From positions 370,802-434,801 of the forward strand of contig NZ_FKBS01000014.1 in NCBI RefSeq assembly GCF_900078315.1: DNA of 64,000 nucleotides. The letters are read 5' to 3'. The notes below the pieces were generated by a model. That model did no database searches. It was not told where the DNA came from and saw only the letters and a program-made list of their open reading frames with translations. The DNA is from Bordetella ansorpii (GTDB lineage: Bacteria; Pseudomonadota; Gammaproteobacteria; Burkholderiales; Burkholderiaceae_B). Positions 9,857-19,238 of this stretch are shown here, in pieces. How positions within the stretch are numbered: position 1 is the stretch's first letter; the number at the start of each line of letters is the position of its first letter. A program made the position numbers and the translations under genes.

Positions 9857-10276
9857 ATGAAGACGCTGTTTCCAACAATGCGGGTTCGTATGAAGCACGC
9901 CGCGTTCGGGCTTGCGATGCTCGCGGCGTGTCTTGCCGCGGCGCTTCCCCTGTCCGCGCAGGCGCGTCCCGATGCCAGCGTGACGCTGTCGCCCGCACAG
10001 CAGTACGGCATGGCGCTCGAGGCGCAGACCGAAGAGGACTATCCCGCCTTGCTGCGCTGGCTGCGTGCGTCGGCCGGGGCGGGGCATCTGCCCGCGCAGG
10101 AAATGCTGGGCGTCGTGCTGCTCGGCGGCCCCTCGCTGTATGGGCAGAAGATCGCCACGGACCCTTGCGAGGCGCGGTACTGGTTGCGCCAGGCGGCCGC
10201 CAACGGTGGCTCCGCCAGCTTGCCTCGCGCGTTGGCGGGCCGGCCGCATGGGCAAGGCGGCGTGGTATGCCCGTAG
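9857..10276 (+). CDS. Sel1-repeat-like exported protein
   Basis: Protein of 139 residues with a signal peptide (hydrophobic core FGLAMLAACLAAALPLSAQA). Two Sel1-like helical repeats follow (YPALLRWLRASAGAGHLPAQ and CEARYWLRQAAANGGSA). Sel1 repeats mediate protein-protein contacts. GAGGAG lies 7 nt upstream of the ATG at 9857. The final 20 residues do not follow the repeat pattern. The next frame reads GRMGKAAWYAR there, which looks more Sel1-like, so a late frameshift is possible but unproven. Two cysteines could form a disulfide. Confidence 0.7.
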   Translation: MKTLFPTMRVRMKHAAFGLAMLAACLAAALPLSAQARPDASVTLSPAQQYGMALEAQTEEDYPALLRWLRASAGAGHLPAQEMLGVVLLGGPSLYGQKIATDPCEARYWLRQAAANGGSASLPRALAGRPHGQGGVVCP

Positions 10277-10400
10277 ATGAATCCTCTGAGCCTCAAGTCC
10301 AGCCTGAACCACGCTCAAGCAAATACCGATACGCCTGCCGGCCCCGGGGCAAGCAGAATAGCCGGCTGTATCGGCATGCCACATAGGAATGGGTAATCGG

Positions 10401-11177
10401 ATGGATCTTGCAGCAATGGCTTCCGGCTTGCCGGCCGGGACATGGGGTTTCGTAGCGGCCGTGTTCATATTGGCGGGCATGGTCAAGGGCGTGGTGGGCC
10501 TGGGCCTGCCGACGATTTCCATGGCGTTGCTGGCGCTGTTCATGCCGCCCGCGCAGGCCGCGGCCCTGCTCATCGTGCCGTCGTTCTTCACCAACGTCTG
10601 GCAGGCCCGCCCGCTCAATACCCTGGGTCCGCTCTTGCGCCGCATCGGTGGCATGCAGATCGGCGTGTGTGTGGGCACGCTGGGCGGCGCCTGGCTGCTG
10701 GGGGCGCCTTCGGGCCATCTGGCCTCGGCCGCGCTCGGCGTGGCGCTGGTGGCCTATGCGCTGTGGGGATTGTTCGGCAAGCCGCCCGCCATCGACCCGG
10801 CATCCGAAGGGTGGGCCGGCTTGCTGGTGGGCGCCGTCACCGGCGTGGTCACCGCGGCCACAGGCGTTTTCGTCGTGCCGGCCGTGCCTTATCTGCAGGC
10901 ATTGGGGCTGGGCAGGGACGGGCTGATCCAGGCAATGGGCGTGTCGTTCACGGTTTCCACCGTGGCGCTGGCGGGTGGCTTGTGGCTGAACGGCGGCTAC
11001 GCGCCGGGCGCCGCGGGGGCGTCGCTGCTGATGCTGTTGCCCGCGCTGGCCGGCATGTGGGCGGGCACGCGATTGCGCCGCGGCCTGTCGCCGCAGACGT
11101 TCCGCGTGTGGTTCATGAACAGCCTGATCCTGCTGGGGCTGTATCAGATCGTCGAGGCGATCCTGTCGTCGATGTAG
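10401..11177 (+). CDS. TauE/SafE-family sulfite exporter-like permease
   Basis: Integral membrane protein of about 258 residues with eight or so hydrophobic segments. The TauE/SafE signature G-(M/L)-VKGVVGLGLPTISMAL sits near the N-terminus and recurs as the half-repeat AVTGVVTAATGVFVVPAVPY. The family moves organosulfur or C2 anions across the inner membrane. An in-frame ATG at 10389 has its AGGA immediately adjacent, so ATG 10401 is preferred, although its spacing is long. Confidence 0.88.
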   Translation: MDLAAMASGLPAGTWGFVAAVFILAGMVKGVVGLGLPTISMALLALFMPPAQAAALLIVPSFFTNVWQARPLNTLGPLLRRIGGMQIGVCVGTLGGAWLLGAPSGHLASAALGVALVAYALWGLFGKPPAIDPASEGWAGLLVGAVTGVVTAATGVFVVPAVPYLQALGLGRDGLIQAMGVSFTVSTVALAGGLWLNGGYAPGAAGASLLMLLPALAGMWAGTRLRRGLSPQTFRVWFMNSLILLGLYQIVEAILSSM

Positions 11178-11237
11178 CCATCGCGGATAACGCGGTGGAT
11201 GGCTGCAGGGCAATGACGATATTGATCTGAATCAATT

Positions 11238-11278
11238 GCCGATGGCATTCAGGGCATTCGCCGCGAATGGCCATCGGC
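11238..11278. terminator. Inverted repeat between convergent genes
   Basis: GCCGATGGC and GCCATCGGC pair across a 23-nt inner region that itself contains ATTC/GAAT pairing. It lies between the convergent TauE-like and small lipoprotein genes and could terminate both. No T tract is visible. Confidence 0.4.
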
Positions 11279-11285
11279 TTCAGCC

Positions 11286-11633
11286 TTACTTGCGCTTCTT
11301 GCTGGTGGTGGTGCTGGGATGGCATTCGCCATCATTGAACGTCGGTTTGTCGAAGGGCGTCAGGCCCGGAATCATGAATGCCGTGCAAGAGAAATTGCGA
11401 CCGCGTGCCGTCGTGGCGTCGTAGCTGACCTTCTGGCCACCCAGCGAATTCTTCTCGCCATATTGCACGTTCGAGATCGTGATTTCATCCGACGAAGCCA
11501 GGCCCAGCGTTTTTGCCGTGGCGGTCTGCACTTCGATCATATTCATTTGGGTGGTGCCGCACGCCGTCAATGTCAAACCCGTTGCGACGGTGATAAGGAC
11601 GTTGCGGAGATGGCGATTCAATTTTCCAGACAT
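11286..11633 (-). CDS. Small putative lipoprotein
   Basis: Protein of 115 residues with a lipoprotein signal ending LTLTAC-G, so it is predicted to be lipidated at that cysteine. The mature part has VQYGEKNSLGGQKVSYDATT, two further cysteines (NFSCTAF, DGECHPS) that may pair, and a basic tail SKKRK. No family is recognised with confidence. The ATG at 11633 places the signal peptide at the N-terminus. A longer frame to 11711 would bury it. Confidence 0.68.
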   Translation of the reverse strand: MSGKLNRHLRNVLITVATGLTLTACGTTQMNMIEVQTATAKTLGLASSDEITISNVQYGEKNSLGGQKVSYDATTARGRNFSCTAFMIPGLTPFDKPTFNDGECHPSTTTSKKRK

Positions 11634-11854
11634 GGTCACTTTCCGTTTTGTGTAGTTCTCGACAGGAGCGCATGGCCCGTCATCCCAGATGACGGGCGCA
11701 AGTGTATACACGGTGCAGGTTGATGACGTCTGATACGGTCTGAAAATGAGTGAGTAATTGTTGCGTTAATGGGCAATATGTTGCTCGGGAAGTGGATGCG
11801 TTCGAAAAAATCCCCGTTTCCGATGCCAATCCGATGAGGCAGTTCCGGCGTGTT

Positions 11855-14800
11855 TCACGCTTCCGCAGCAACGCGCCGCGCTTTCCATGCCTGCCGCCAT
11901 GCGGGTACCTGCGCGCCCGGCATCGGACGGCCATACAGATAACCCTGCAATTCATCGCAGCCGATATTGCGCAGCGCCTGCGCTTCCTCCTCGCGTTCCA
12001 CGCCTTCGGCCACCACCCGCAATCCCAGCTCGTGGCCCAGTTCGATAATGGCCTTCACCACGGCCAGGTCTGCGGGGCCGTGCAGCATGTCGCGCACGAA
12101 AGTCTGGTCGACTTTCAGGCGATCCAGCGGAAAACGGTTCAGATAACTCAGGCTCGAATAACCCGTTCCGAAGTCATCCAGCGACAGCGTCACGCCCAAT
12201 GCGCGAATGCCGCGTATGGCTTCCAGATAACTCTCGGCGTGGCTCATCAATACCGTTTCGGTAATCTCCAGCTCCAGCCACTGCGCGCCGATGCCATGCG
12301 CCTGCAGGCTGTGCCGCAGCGTGTCCAGCAGGCCGGGTTCGCGCAACTGGATGGCCGACAGGTTTATGGACGTGCGCACTTCGGGATGTCCCTGCGCACG
12401 CCAGGCCGCCATCTGCCGGCAGGCTTCCTCGATCACCCAGGCGCCGATCGGGATGATCAGGCGGGTTTCTTCCGCGATGGGGATGAAGTGCGAGGGCGCG
12501 ATCGCGCCCAGCGTGGGCGAGGTCCAGCGCAACAGGCCTTCCACGCCCACCAGTTCGCCGGTGTCCGCATCGATGCAGGGCTGGAAGACCAGCGCCAGTT
12601 CCTGCTGGGCCACGGCGGTGCGCAGGCCGGCCTCGATGGCCAGCCGCTGGCGCGAACGCTCGGCCATTTCGGGCGAGAACGACTTCACCGTGTTGCGGCC
12701 CGCCGCCTTGGCCTGGTACATGGCCGCATCCGCGTTCTGCATCAGCGTATCGATGTCCAGGCCATCGTCCGGATACAGCGCCACGCCCACGCTGCAGGAC
12801 ACCTGCAAGGTCACGCCCGCGATCTCGTGCGGCTGCCGCACCAGCGGAATCAGGCGGTCGGCGATCAACGCCTCCACGTCGGCGCGGTCTGTCACGCCAT
12901 TCAGGATGACCGTGAACTCGTCGCCGCCCAGCCGGCTGACGGTATCGCCGCTGCGCACCGCCTGCAGCAGGCGGCGCGAGATCGACTTCAACAGGCCGTC
13001 GCCGATGTGATGGCCCAGCGAATCGTTGATGTCCTTGAAGCGGTCCAGGTCGATGAACAGCACCGCGCAGCGCCGCGACGCCTGTTCGCCGGCATCCAGG
13101 GACGCGGCCAGCCGCTTGGTGAACAGCGCACGGTTGGGCAACTGCGTCAGCACGTCGTGCTCGGCCAGGAAGCGGATGCGCGCCTCACTCTTCTTGCGGT
13201 CTGTGATGTCGATCAGCGTGCAGATGTAGTGCGACACGCTGGCGTGCTTGTCGCGCACCGCGCTGATCATCAGCCAGGCCGGATACTCGCGGCCATGCCG
13301 GCGCCGGATCTGCGCCTCGCCGCTCCAGGTGCTGGAGCGCTCCACGTAGCCCGCCAGGTTCTTCATCACCGCGCCGTTGCCGGATTCGGCCTGGATGAAG
13401 GCGGGCGCCTTGCCCAGCACGTCCGCCGTGCTGAAGCCGGTGGAACGGTAGAAGGCCGCGTTCGCGCTCAGCAGCTTGCATTCTTCGTCCAGGATGAGGA
13501 TGGATTCCGAAGACGCTTCGAAGACCTTCGCCCACAGCTCCAGCCGCTGCTCCATCAGCTTGATCTGGTTGATCGGCGTGAAGGCGGTCAGGATGGCGTC
13601 GCGGCCCTGGAAATCCAGGCGGCGCGCCGACAGCATGGCCCAGGTGGGCTCGTCGCCGGCCTTCCACAATACCTCGAACTCATCGACGGCATCGTGGTCG
13701 GACAACTGCTGGAAGAAGCGCGCCCGCACCGACGAGTCCATGCCATGCATCCACGGGTCCGTCGTGCGGCCGCCCAGCCACGACAGCGCGGGCTGGTTGG
13801 CGTGCAGCACTTCGTGGCCGGGCACCGAGGTCACCATCATCGGCACCGGCGTGGCCTCGACCAGCGAGTGCTGCGCGGCCGAGGCGCGCGCCGTGGCGGC
13901 CAGTTCCTTCTGCAGGTCGCGTTCGCGGTCCAGCTGCTCCAGCATCTCGTTGAAGCCGCGCACCAGCTGGCCGATCTCGTCCTGGCTGCTCCAGGAGGCG
14001 CGCTGCGAGTGGTCGCCCGTGCGGCGCACCTTGTCCATCACGCGCGCCAGGTGCCGCAACGGGCTGGAGATCTGCTGCGCCACGAAATACACCATGCACA
14101 GGATGCTGAACAGCAGGAAGAGTGCCGTGCCCAGGTGCAGCCACATGCGTGAATACAGCCCGCCGACGCGCTCGTGCAGCAGGGCATCGAGCTGCGTGCC
14201 GGTCACGATCCAGGCATCGTTCACGGCCCGCACGACCACGCGTTGCGTCGTGTCCGACCCGGCCAGCGCCTGCGCATCGCGCGTCGAGCCGTCGCCGTCG
14301 AGCACCACGTGCACGGAGTCGCGATAGGCGTCGATGGCCGCCAGCAGGTGTTGCATGGAAGACGCCAGCGCCTCGCCCAATTGGCGGTTGGCCGCGCGGG
14401 CTTCCGAGAAATCCGAGCGCAGGCCCTGCAACACGGCATCCAGCTGGCCTTCCAGCAGCAGATAGCGCGCGCGCATGGCCTCATGCGATTGCAGGGCGGG
14501 GTCCGCGCTGTGCAGCAGATGCCCGATGCTGTTCACCGAATCCAGCAGGGCCGGATACCGCAGGATGGACAGCGACATCGCGTAGTAGCTGTCCAGGTCC
14601 GGATCCAGGATCAGGTTGGACTGGTTGCCCACGCGGGTGATCAGCGCGCGGCAGGCATCCAGCGCCTGCGCCAGCGCATCGTGATCGGGATGAGGCAGTT
14701 GGGACAGTTGATCCAGCTGGGCGCGCAGGCGCTCGTTCAACTGCGCGCTTTCCATGCGGTCGCCGTAGTGTTCCTCGGCCTGTTTCAACGCGGACTGGGC

Positions 14801-15052
14801 CTGCGCCAGGGCGTCGGGTGACGGGGGTTGCCCCGTGCTGGCCAACGCGACGTCCACCAGCGTGTCGCGCACGGTGGCGATGTAGGCGCTGCCCAGGATC
14901 TCCTTGTCGGAGAAATCGATGGAGATGTACTTCTCGTGGATCAGGATGCCGCTGATGTACACGACCGCGGTCAGGTCCAGCAGATAGATCAACAGCAGCT
15001 TGCGGCCGACTCTGAGCCGCGCCAACAGCCGGAAAAAGAAATTGCGCTTCAT
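11855..15052 (-). CDS. HAMP-PAS-GGDEF-EAL cyclic-di-GMP signalling protein
   Basis: Membrane protein of 1065 residues that probably makes and/or degrades cyclic di-GMP. An N-terminal TM segment (LLLIYLLDLTAVVYISGILI) and a second near residue 320 flank a large helical periplasmic sensor. A HAMP domain, two PAS-like regions, a GGDEF domain near 708 and an EAL domain from about 800 follow. GGDEF is intact and preceded by RSGD at the inhibitory-site position. The EAL motif reads EGLLRW, keeping the catalytic Glu. The motifs NLSAIQL, ITETVLM, DDFGTGYSSLSYL, KVDQTF and AEGVE are all present, so phosphodiesterase activity is likely. The gene is monocistronic. Confidence 0.93.
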   Translation of the reverse strand: MKRNFFFRLLARLRVGRKLLLIYLLDLTAVVYISGILIHEKYISIDFSDKEILGSAYIATVRDTLVDVALASTGQPPSPDALAQAQSALKQAEEHYGDRMESAQLNERLRAQLDQLSQLPHPDHDALAQALDACRALITRVGNQSNLILDPDLDSYYAMSLSILRYPALLDSVNSIGHLLHSADPALQSHEAMRARYLLLEGQLDAVLQGLRSDFSEARAANRQLGEALASSMQHLLAAIDAYRDSVHVVLDGDGSTRDAQALAGSDTTQRVVVRAVNDAWIVTGTQLDALLHERVGGLYSRMWLHLGTALFLLFSILCMVYFVAQQISSPLRHLARVMDKVRRTGDHSQRASWSSQDEIGQLVRGFNEMLEQLDRERDLQKELAATARASAAQHSLVEATPVPMMVTSVPGHEVLHANQPALSWLGGRTTDPWMHGMDSSVRARFFQQLSDHDAVDEFEVLWKAGDEPTWAMLSARRLDFQGRDAILTAFTPINQIKLMEQRLELWAKVFEASSESILILDEECKLLSANAAFYRSTGFSTADVLGKAPAFIQAESGNGAVMKNLAGYVERSSTWSGEAQIRRRHGREYPAWLMISAVRDKHASVSHYICTLIDITDRKKSEARIRFLAEHDVLTQLPNRALFTKRLAASLDAGEQASRRCAVLFIDLDRFKDINDSLGHHIGDGLLKSISRRLLQAVRSGDTVSRLGGDEFTVILNGVTDRADVEALIADRLIPLVRQPHEIAGVTLQVSCSVGVALYPDDGLDIDTLMQNADAAMYQAKAAGRNTVKSFSPEMAERSRQRLAIEAGLRTAVAQQELALVFQPCIDADTGELVGVEGLLRWTSPTLGAIAPSHFIPIAEETRLIIPIGAWVIEEACRQMAAWRAQGHPEVRTSINLSAIQLREPGLLDTLRHSLQAHGIGAQWLELEITETVLMSHAESYLEAIRGIRALGVTLSLDDFGTGYSSLSYLNRFPLDRLKVDQTFVRDMLHGPADLAVVKAIIELGHELGLRVVAEGVEREEEAQALRNIGCDELQGYLYGRPMPGAQVPAWRQAWKARRVAAEA

Positions 15053-15306
15053 GCTTCAGACAGACTGAGCCACGGATAATCCTTTACGGACCTCTGCGTC
15101 TCTCCCCTTTGGTTATCCGGTCATGGTTATTTTTTGCGCAGTTTGGGTGCGTTTGCGACCGGTTTATACATTTTGTAATCTTCAGGTCTTATAGCGCACT
15201 CTGGCGCATGCAGATAGGGGGCGTTTTCCTCTGTGTGGTGGCCGGGCGACGGCCTCGCCTGTCAGGCAGAGGCCCCGGCCACGACGAACCCCTGAATCGG
15301 AACGCA
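15053..15306. other. Intergenic region between divergent genes
   Basis: This 254-bp stretch, partly AT-rich, separates the cyclic-di-GMP gene from the racemase gene and must hold both promoters. No clear consensus boxes, operators or small ORF could be assigned. Confidence 0.5.
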
Positions 15307-15996
15307 ATGAAGACCATCGGAATCCTGGGCGGCATGTCCGCGGCCTCGACGCAGACCTACTACCGTACGATGTGCGACATCACCCGCCAGCGGCTGGGCG
15401 GGCTGCATTCACCTGAGCTGCTGATTCGCTCACTGGATTTCGCGGGCATCGAAGCCTTGCAGGCCCGCGGCCAGTGGGACGAAGCGGGCCGTATCCTGAA
15501 CGCAGAGGCCTGCGCGCTGGCGCGCGGCGGGGCCGACGCCATCGTGCTGGCCACCAACACGATGCACAAGCTGGCCGAACAGATGATGGACGACGTGGGC
15601 ATCCCACTGTTGCACATTGCCGATGCCACCGCGCAGCGGATCACGGCAGCGGGCCTGCGCACGCCCGGCCTGATGGCCACCGCATTCACCATGGAGCAGG
15701 CCTTCTACGTCGACCGCCTGAAGGCCGCGGGGTTGCGGCCCGTCATTCCCGGCCAAGCGGATAGGGCGGAGGTGCATCGCATCATCTACGACGAGCTGTG
15801 CAAGGACATCGTCAAGGACGACAGCCGTTCGATCTACGAGGCCATCGCTGGCCGGCTGATCGAACAGGGTGCGGATGGCGTGATCCTGGGTTGCACCGAA
15901 GTGGGCATGCTGCTCGATACGGGCAATGTCGGCGTTCCCGTCTTCGACACGACCCTGATCCACTGCGAGGTGGCCATCGACTGGGCCCTGCAATAG
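15307..15996 (+). CDS. Aspartate/glutamate racemase family, YgeA type
   Basis: Cytosolic amino-acid racemase of 229 residues. It starts MKTIGILGGMS as the family does. The first catalytic position is Thr in VLATNTMHKL instead of Cys, and the second is Cys in ILGCTEVGML. This Thr/Cys pair is the one described for E. coli YgeA, an atypical racemase. The ATG at 15307 is used since upstream in-frame sequence is not conserved-looking. It is convergent with a LysR gene, leaving 10 bp between the stops. Confidence 0.85.
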   Translation: MKTIGILGGMSAASTQTYYRTMCDITRQRLGGLHSPELLIRSLDFAGIEALQARGQWDEAGRILNAEACALARGGADAIVLATNTMHKLAEQMMDDVGIPLLHIADATAQRITAAGLRTPGLMATAFTMEQAFYVDRLKAAGLRPVIPGQADRAEVHRIIYDELCKDIVKDDSRSIYEAIAGRLIEQGADGVILGCTEVGMLLDTGNVGVPVFDTTLIHCEVAIDWALQ

Positions 15997-16006
15997 CAGG
16001 CTGTTC

Positions 16007-16867
16007 TCAGGACGGTAGGTTTTCGGCGTGATGCGTCACCATGGCGATGAAGGCGCGCAATCGCTGAAGCTGCCGCATGTCGCGGTGATAGCCCATCCAG
16101 ATGTCGCGCGGGGGCGGCTGCGCGGGCAGGTTCAGCCGGCGCAGGCCCGGCATCTGGTTGCCCACGACTTGTGGCAGCACGGCGATGCCGATGCCCATGC
16201 CGCACATGCGTCCCTGCACGTTGCGGTTGTTCGACCGCATGACTGTCCTGGCGTTGGGAAACTTCTCCTTCAGCCAATCGATGTCCGGGAACTTGCCCGT
16301 CGACGTGTCGTGCGTGATGAGCCGAAAGCCCGCGCCATCGCCATAGATGGGCTCGGGTGAGCCCGCCGCCACGTAGACGCCATAGGGCAACTTGACCAGT
16401 CGCCGCTGCACCACGTCTGGCGTGTCGAACGGCACGATCCGGAACGCGATGTCGGCCTCGCGCTGGGCCAGGCTGAACAGGCGCGTGCCCGTCAGCACCT
16501 CGACGTCGACGTGGGGATACGCGCGGGTGTAGTCCGCGACCACCGGCGGCAGCACATAGGCGCCGAACCAGTCGGCCGACGAGACGCGCAGGCTGCCTTG
16601 CAACTGCTGCTCCTGTCCGGCCAGCCTGCGCTCCAGCGCCAGCGCGCCCTCTTCCATCTGCTGCGCCAGCGCGACGATGCCGGCGCCTTCCTCGGTCGGT
16701 ACGAAGCCGTCGGCGGTGCGCTGGAACAGCGTGTGGCCGGTGGCGGCTTCCAGCGCCCGCAGGCGGCGCCCGACAGTCGGATGGCTCAGGTGCAGGGCGC
16801 GCGCGGCGCCGCCCAGCGTGCCCGACCGGGCGATGGCCAGGAAGATTCTGACGTCGCTCCACTCCAT
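16007..16867 (-). CDS. LysR-family transcriptional regulator
   Basis: Regulator of 286 residues with an N-terminal HTH (DVRIFLAIARSGTLGGAARA, HPTVGRRLRALE) and a substrate-binding-like effector domain. ATG 16867 is chosen over a TTG four codons upstream. It is divergent from the EthD/MFS gene block, with 193 bp between the starts, and is the likely regulator of that block. Confidence 0.88.
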   Translation of the reverse strand: MEWSDVRIFLAIARSGTLGGAARALHLSHPTVGRRLRALEAATGHTLFQRTADGFVPTEEGAGIVALAQQMEEGALALERRLAGQEQQLQGSLRVSSADWFGAYVLPPVVADYTRAYPHVDVEVLTGTRLFSLAQREADIAFRIVPFDTPDVVQRRLVKLPYGVYVAAGSPEPIYGDGAGFRLITHDTSTGKFPDIDWLKEKFPNARTVMRSNNRNVQGRMCGMGIGIAVLPQVVGNQMPGLRRLNLPAQPPPRDIWMGYHRDMRQLQRLRAFIAMVTHHAENLPS

Positions 16868-17060
16868 GTTGCTACCCAAAACAAAAATGAACGGCTGAAG
16901 TGCAATATTGTCAGTTTTCGAACAAAAGGTGTAGTCCTAAGCTTTCTCGGACTGGCGTCGCCCAGGCGGCGCGGTGCGTTGGACAAGTGTCTGTTTTCTG
17001 GCAGATCGGCGCCCGGCGCGCATGTCTATCGCGGCCAAACCCGAATCCCGAGGGGTTCCC

Positions 17061-17360
17061 ATGACCACCATGTACGTGACCTACACCGGCAATGCCGACA
17101 CACCCTTCAACCGCAAGCATTGGATCGACGTGCATTTCCCGTTGGTGCGCGAGTGCTGGGGGCCTTATGGGCTCAAGCGAGCCCACGGGTTCTTCCCGCC
17201 GGACGACGGCGGAGGCGTGCTCGCCGTCGGCATCTGCGTCTTCCGCGACGAGGCAGCCATGCAGGCAGCGCTGGCCTCGCCGGAAACGGCGCGGGTGATG
17301 GCCGACGTCGATCTCGTTACCGAACTCAAGCCGCAGCGCAGCCTGGCGGTGCCGCTTTGA
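17061..17360 (+). CDS. EthD-family small protein
   Basis: Protein of 99 residues with the ferredoxin-like EthD fold pattern. It starts MTTMYVTYTG, contains WIDVHFPLVRECWGPYGLKR (the conserved H-x-P-L motif), and ends with VTELKPQRSLAV. EthD proteins accompany cytochrome P450 ether-degradation or related pathways; many are small oxidoreductase accessories of unknown chemistry. AGGGG precedes the ATG. It is first in a block with a dehydrogenase remnant and an MFS exporter. Confidence 0.8.
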   Translation: MTTMYVTYTGNADTPFNRKHWIDVHFPLVRECWGPYGLKRAHGFFPPDDGGGVLAVGICVFRDEAAMQAALASPETARVMADVDLVTELKPQRSLAVPL

Positions 17361-17407
17361 ACGGTGGCTTTTCGCCAACGCCATCTTTTGCACAGGAGGC
17401 CACGATC

Positions 17408-17629
17408 ATGGATATCGGGTTGGGCGCGATGGGTTCGGTCATGGCAAGAAACCTCGCGGCCGCTCATGAGGCCGCGGGCATTGGCTTCGTGCCGGCCATC
17501 GGCGCGCGCATCTGGCCCATGCTGGATGCCGCCCATGCCCGCATGGGTGAGGCGGTCGACGCCGGATGGGGCGACCGGGACGGGTCCGCCATGGCGAAGT
17601 TCACTAGTGAACGGGGAGGGCGGCCATGA
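17408..17629 (+). pseudogene. 3-hydroxyisobutyrate dehydrogenase-like remnant with internal deletion
   Basis: Open frame of 73 residues behind a strong AGGAGG site. The start MDIGLGAMGSVMARNLAAA matches the beta-hydroxyacid dehydrogenase nucleotide-binding motif, but two residues are missing before GLG. The end, AHARMGEAVDAGWGDRDGSA, resembles the C-terminal end of the same family. The roughly 200 residues between, including the catalytic Lys region, are absent. Its stop overlaps the MFS start (ATGA), as in an intact translationally coupled operon. It is most likely a decayed gene kept in frame, and activity is not expected. Confidence 0.65.
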
Positions 17630-19098
17630 GTACCGCGATCTGTTCCGCGGCGGCGTTGCGGGCCGCCGCGTGCCGCAATGCGGGCTCCACGCCCGAGCCG
17701 CGCCGCTGGGCGATGTTCGTCATCCTGCTGGTCGGCGCCTTCCTGCCCCCCTTGGATTTCTTTATCGTCAACGTCGCGCTGCCGTCCATCCAGGGAGACC
17801 TGGGCGCCTCGTCCTCGGCCGAGCAGCTCGTCATCTCCTCGTATGCGGCGCTGTATGCCGTGACGCTGGCTACCGGTGGCCGGCTGGGTGACCTGTATGG
17901 GCGCGGCCGCATGTTCTTCATCGGCCTGCTCGGCTTTGCCGCGGCCTCGGCCCTGTGCGGTTTCGCGTCGTCTGCGTGGATGCTTGTCGCCGGCCGCGCC
18001 TTGCAGGGCGTGACGGCGGCCGTGATGGCGCCGCAAGCGCTGGCCTCGGTGCAGGCCATCTTTCCCGAATCGGAGAAGCCGCTGGCGTTCAGCATCTATG
18101 GCGCGGTCTTCGGGCTGGCATCCGTCATTGGGCAGGCCTTGGGCGGTATCTTCATCTCGCTCGACCTGCTGGGCCTGGGATGGCGCGCGATCTTCCTCGT
18201 TAATCTGCCGGTGGTGGTGTTGGTCGTGCTGTTCGGCATTTTCCTGCTGAAGGACACTCGCGCGCCCAAGGCTCAGCGGCCAGACCTGGGCGGCATGGTC
18301 TTGTCGATGGTGACGCTGGCCGCGCTGATCGTGCCGCTGATCGAGGGACGCGGGGCGGGTTGGCCGTGGTGGTCGTGGGTGTCGCTGGCCGTGGTGCCGG
18401 TATTGGCGCGGTTGTTCTGGCGCTACCAGATCCGGTTGTCCAGGGCGGGCGGCGCGCCGTTGCTCGATCCCGTCGCCTTGCGCGCGCCGGGTCTGGGCCG
18501 CGCGTTGCTGATCGCACTGCTGTTCTATGCCACGGGCGCTTTCTTCCTGCTGCTCTCGGTCTATCTGCAGGGTGCGCTGCATGCGACCGCGCTGAGCGCC
18601 GGTCTCGTGTTCCTTCCGTTCGGGCTGGGATATCTGGTGGGGCCACTGACGGCGCCTTTCTTCAGGCGGATGGTCGGCGCTTACGTCAATCCGGTTGCGC
18701 TGGGTTTGGAGGCTGCGGGGATGATTGCGCTGATAGGGCTCATCAGGGCGACGCCGGTGGGTACGGTCCCGGCGACCGCACCGCTTGCCGTCATCCTGTT
18801 CGTTGCCGGTTTTGGACAAGGCCTGGGGATGCCGAGCTTGATGCGGATGGTGACGGGGCGGGTTGCCCCTGCGTATTCGGGGATGATCGCCGGGGTGGTG
18901 ACTTCGACGTTGCAGCTCGGGACCGCGCTGAGCGTCGCGGTGATCGGGGGGATTTTCTATGACCTGATGGGCGGGGTGACGGGGCCTGAAGGGATTACGC
19001 ATGCGTTTGCCGTAGCTGTGGCTTGCATTGCCGGGTGCTTGGCTGTTGGTGCGGGACTGGGCGTTACGCTGGCGCGGAGGGAGCCATCTTCAGCATGA
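17626..19098 (+). CDS. MFS transporter, DHA2-like (14-TM drug/proton antiporter type)
   Basis: Inner-membrane transporter of 490 residues with about 14 hydrophobic segments. It has the DHA2 motifs LDFFIVNVALPSIQGDLGAS, GRLGDLYGRGRMFFIG (motif A) and RALQGVTAAVMAPQALA. Members export drugs or other hydrophobic compounds with proton antiport. The start overlaps the stop of the dehydrogenase remnant by 4 nt. Control by the divergent LysR gene is likely. Confidence 0.88.
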   Translation: MSTAICSAAALRAAACRNAGSTPEPRRWAMFVILLVGAFLPPLDFFIVNVALPSIQGDLGASSSAEQLVISSYAALYAVTLATGGRLGDLYGRGRMFFIGLLGFAAASALCGFASSAWMLVAGRALQGVTAAVMAPQALASVQAIFPESEKPLAFSIYGAVFGLASVIGQALGGIFISLDLLGLGWRAIFLVNLPVVVLVVLFGIFLLKDTRAPKAQRPDLGGMVLSMVTLAALIVPLIEGRGAGWPWWSWVSLAVVPVLARLFWRYQIRLSRAGGAPLLDPVALRAPGLGRALLIALLFYATGAFFLLLSVYLQGALHATALSAGLVFLPFGLGYLVGPLTAPFFRRMVGAYVNPVALGLEAAGMIALIGLIRATPVGTVPATAPLAVILFVAGFGQGLGMPSLMRMVTGRVAPAYSGMIAGVVTSTLQLGTALSVAVIGGIFYDLMGGVTGPEGITHAFAVAVACIAGCLAVGAGLGVTLARREPSSA

Positions 19099-19187
19099 GG
19101 CATATGCCGGGCCTATGTTGCGGTGTGGGTACAGCGACACGCGAGATGGCAGGCGAAGATACGGAGCGTCGTACGGTACGAATGCGG

Positions 19188-19217
19188 AACGCCTTCCCAT
19201 GCAGGAAGGCGTTTTCG
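19188..19217 (+). terminator. Rho-independent terminator after the MFS gene
   Basis: AACGCCTTCC and GGAAGGCGTT form a perfect 10-bp stem with a 6-nt loop, followed by TT then CG. It lies 90 bp after the MFS stop and immediately before the island boundary. Confidence 0.8.
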
Positions 19218-19238
19218 TTGTAGGTGCTTGATTTATCT

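Noticed and set aside
10065-10280. Frameshift in the Sel1-like gene, since the next frame reads GRMGKAAWYAR
   Set aside because: Suggestive only; the annotated frame is open to its own stop and no homologue alignment is available to decide.
11750-14152. 800-codon frame opposite the GGDEF-EAL gene
   Set aside because: Shadow frame of a gene with many confirmed motifs; composition is Arg/Gln/His-rich.
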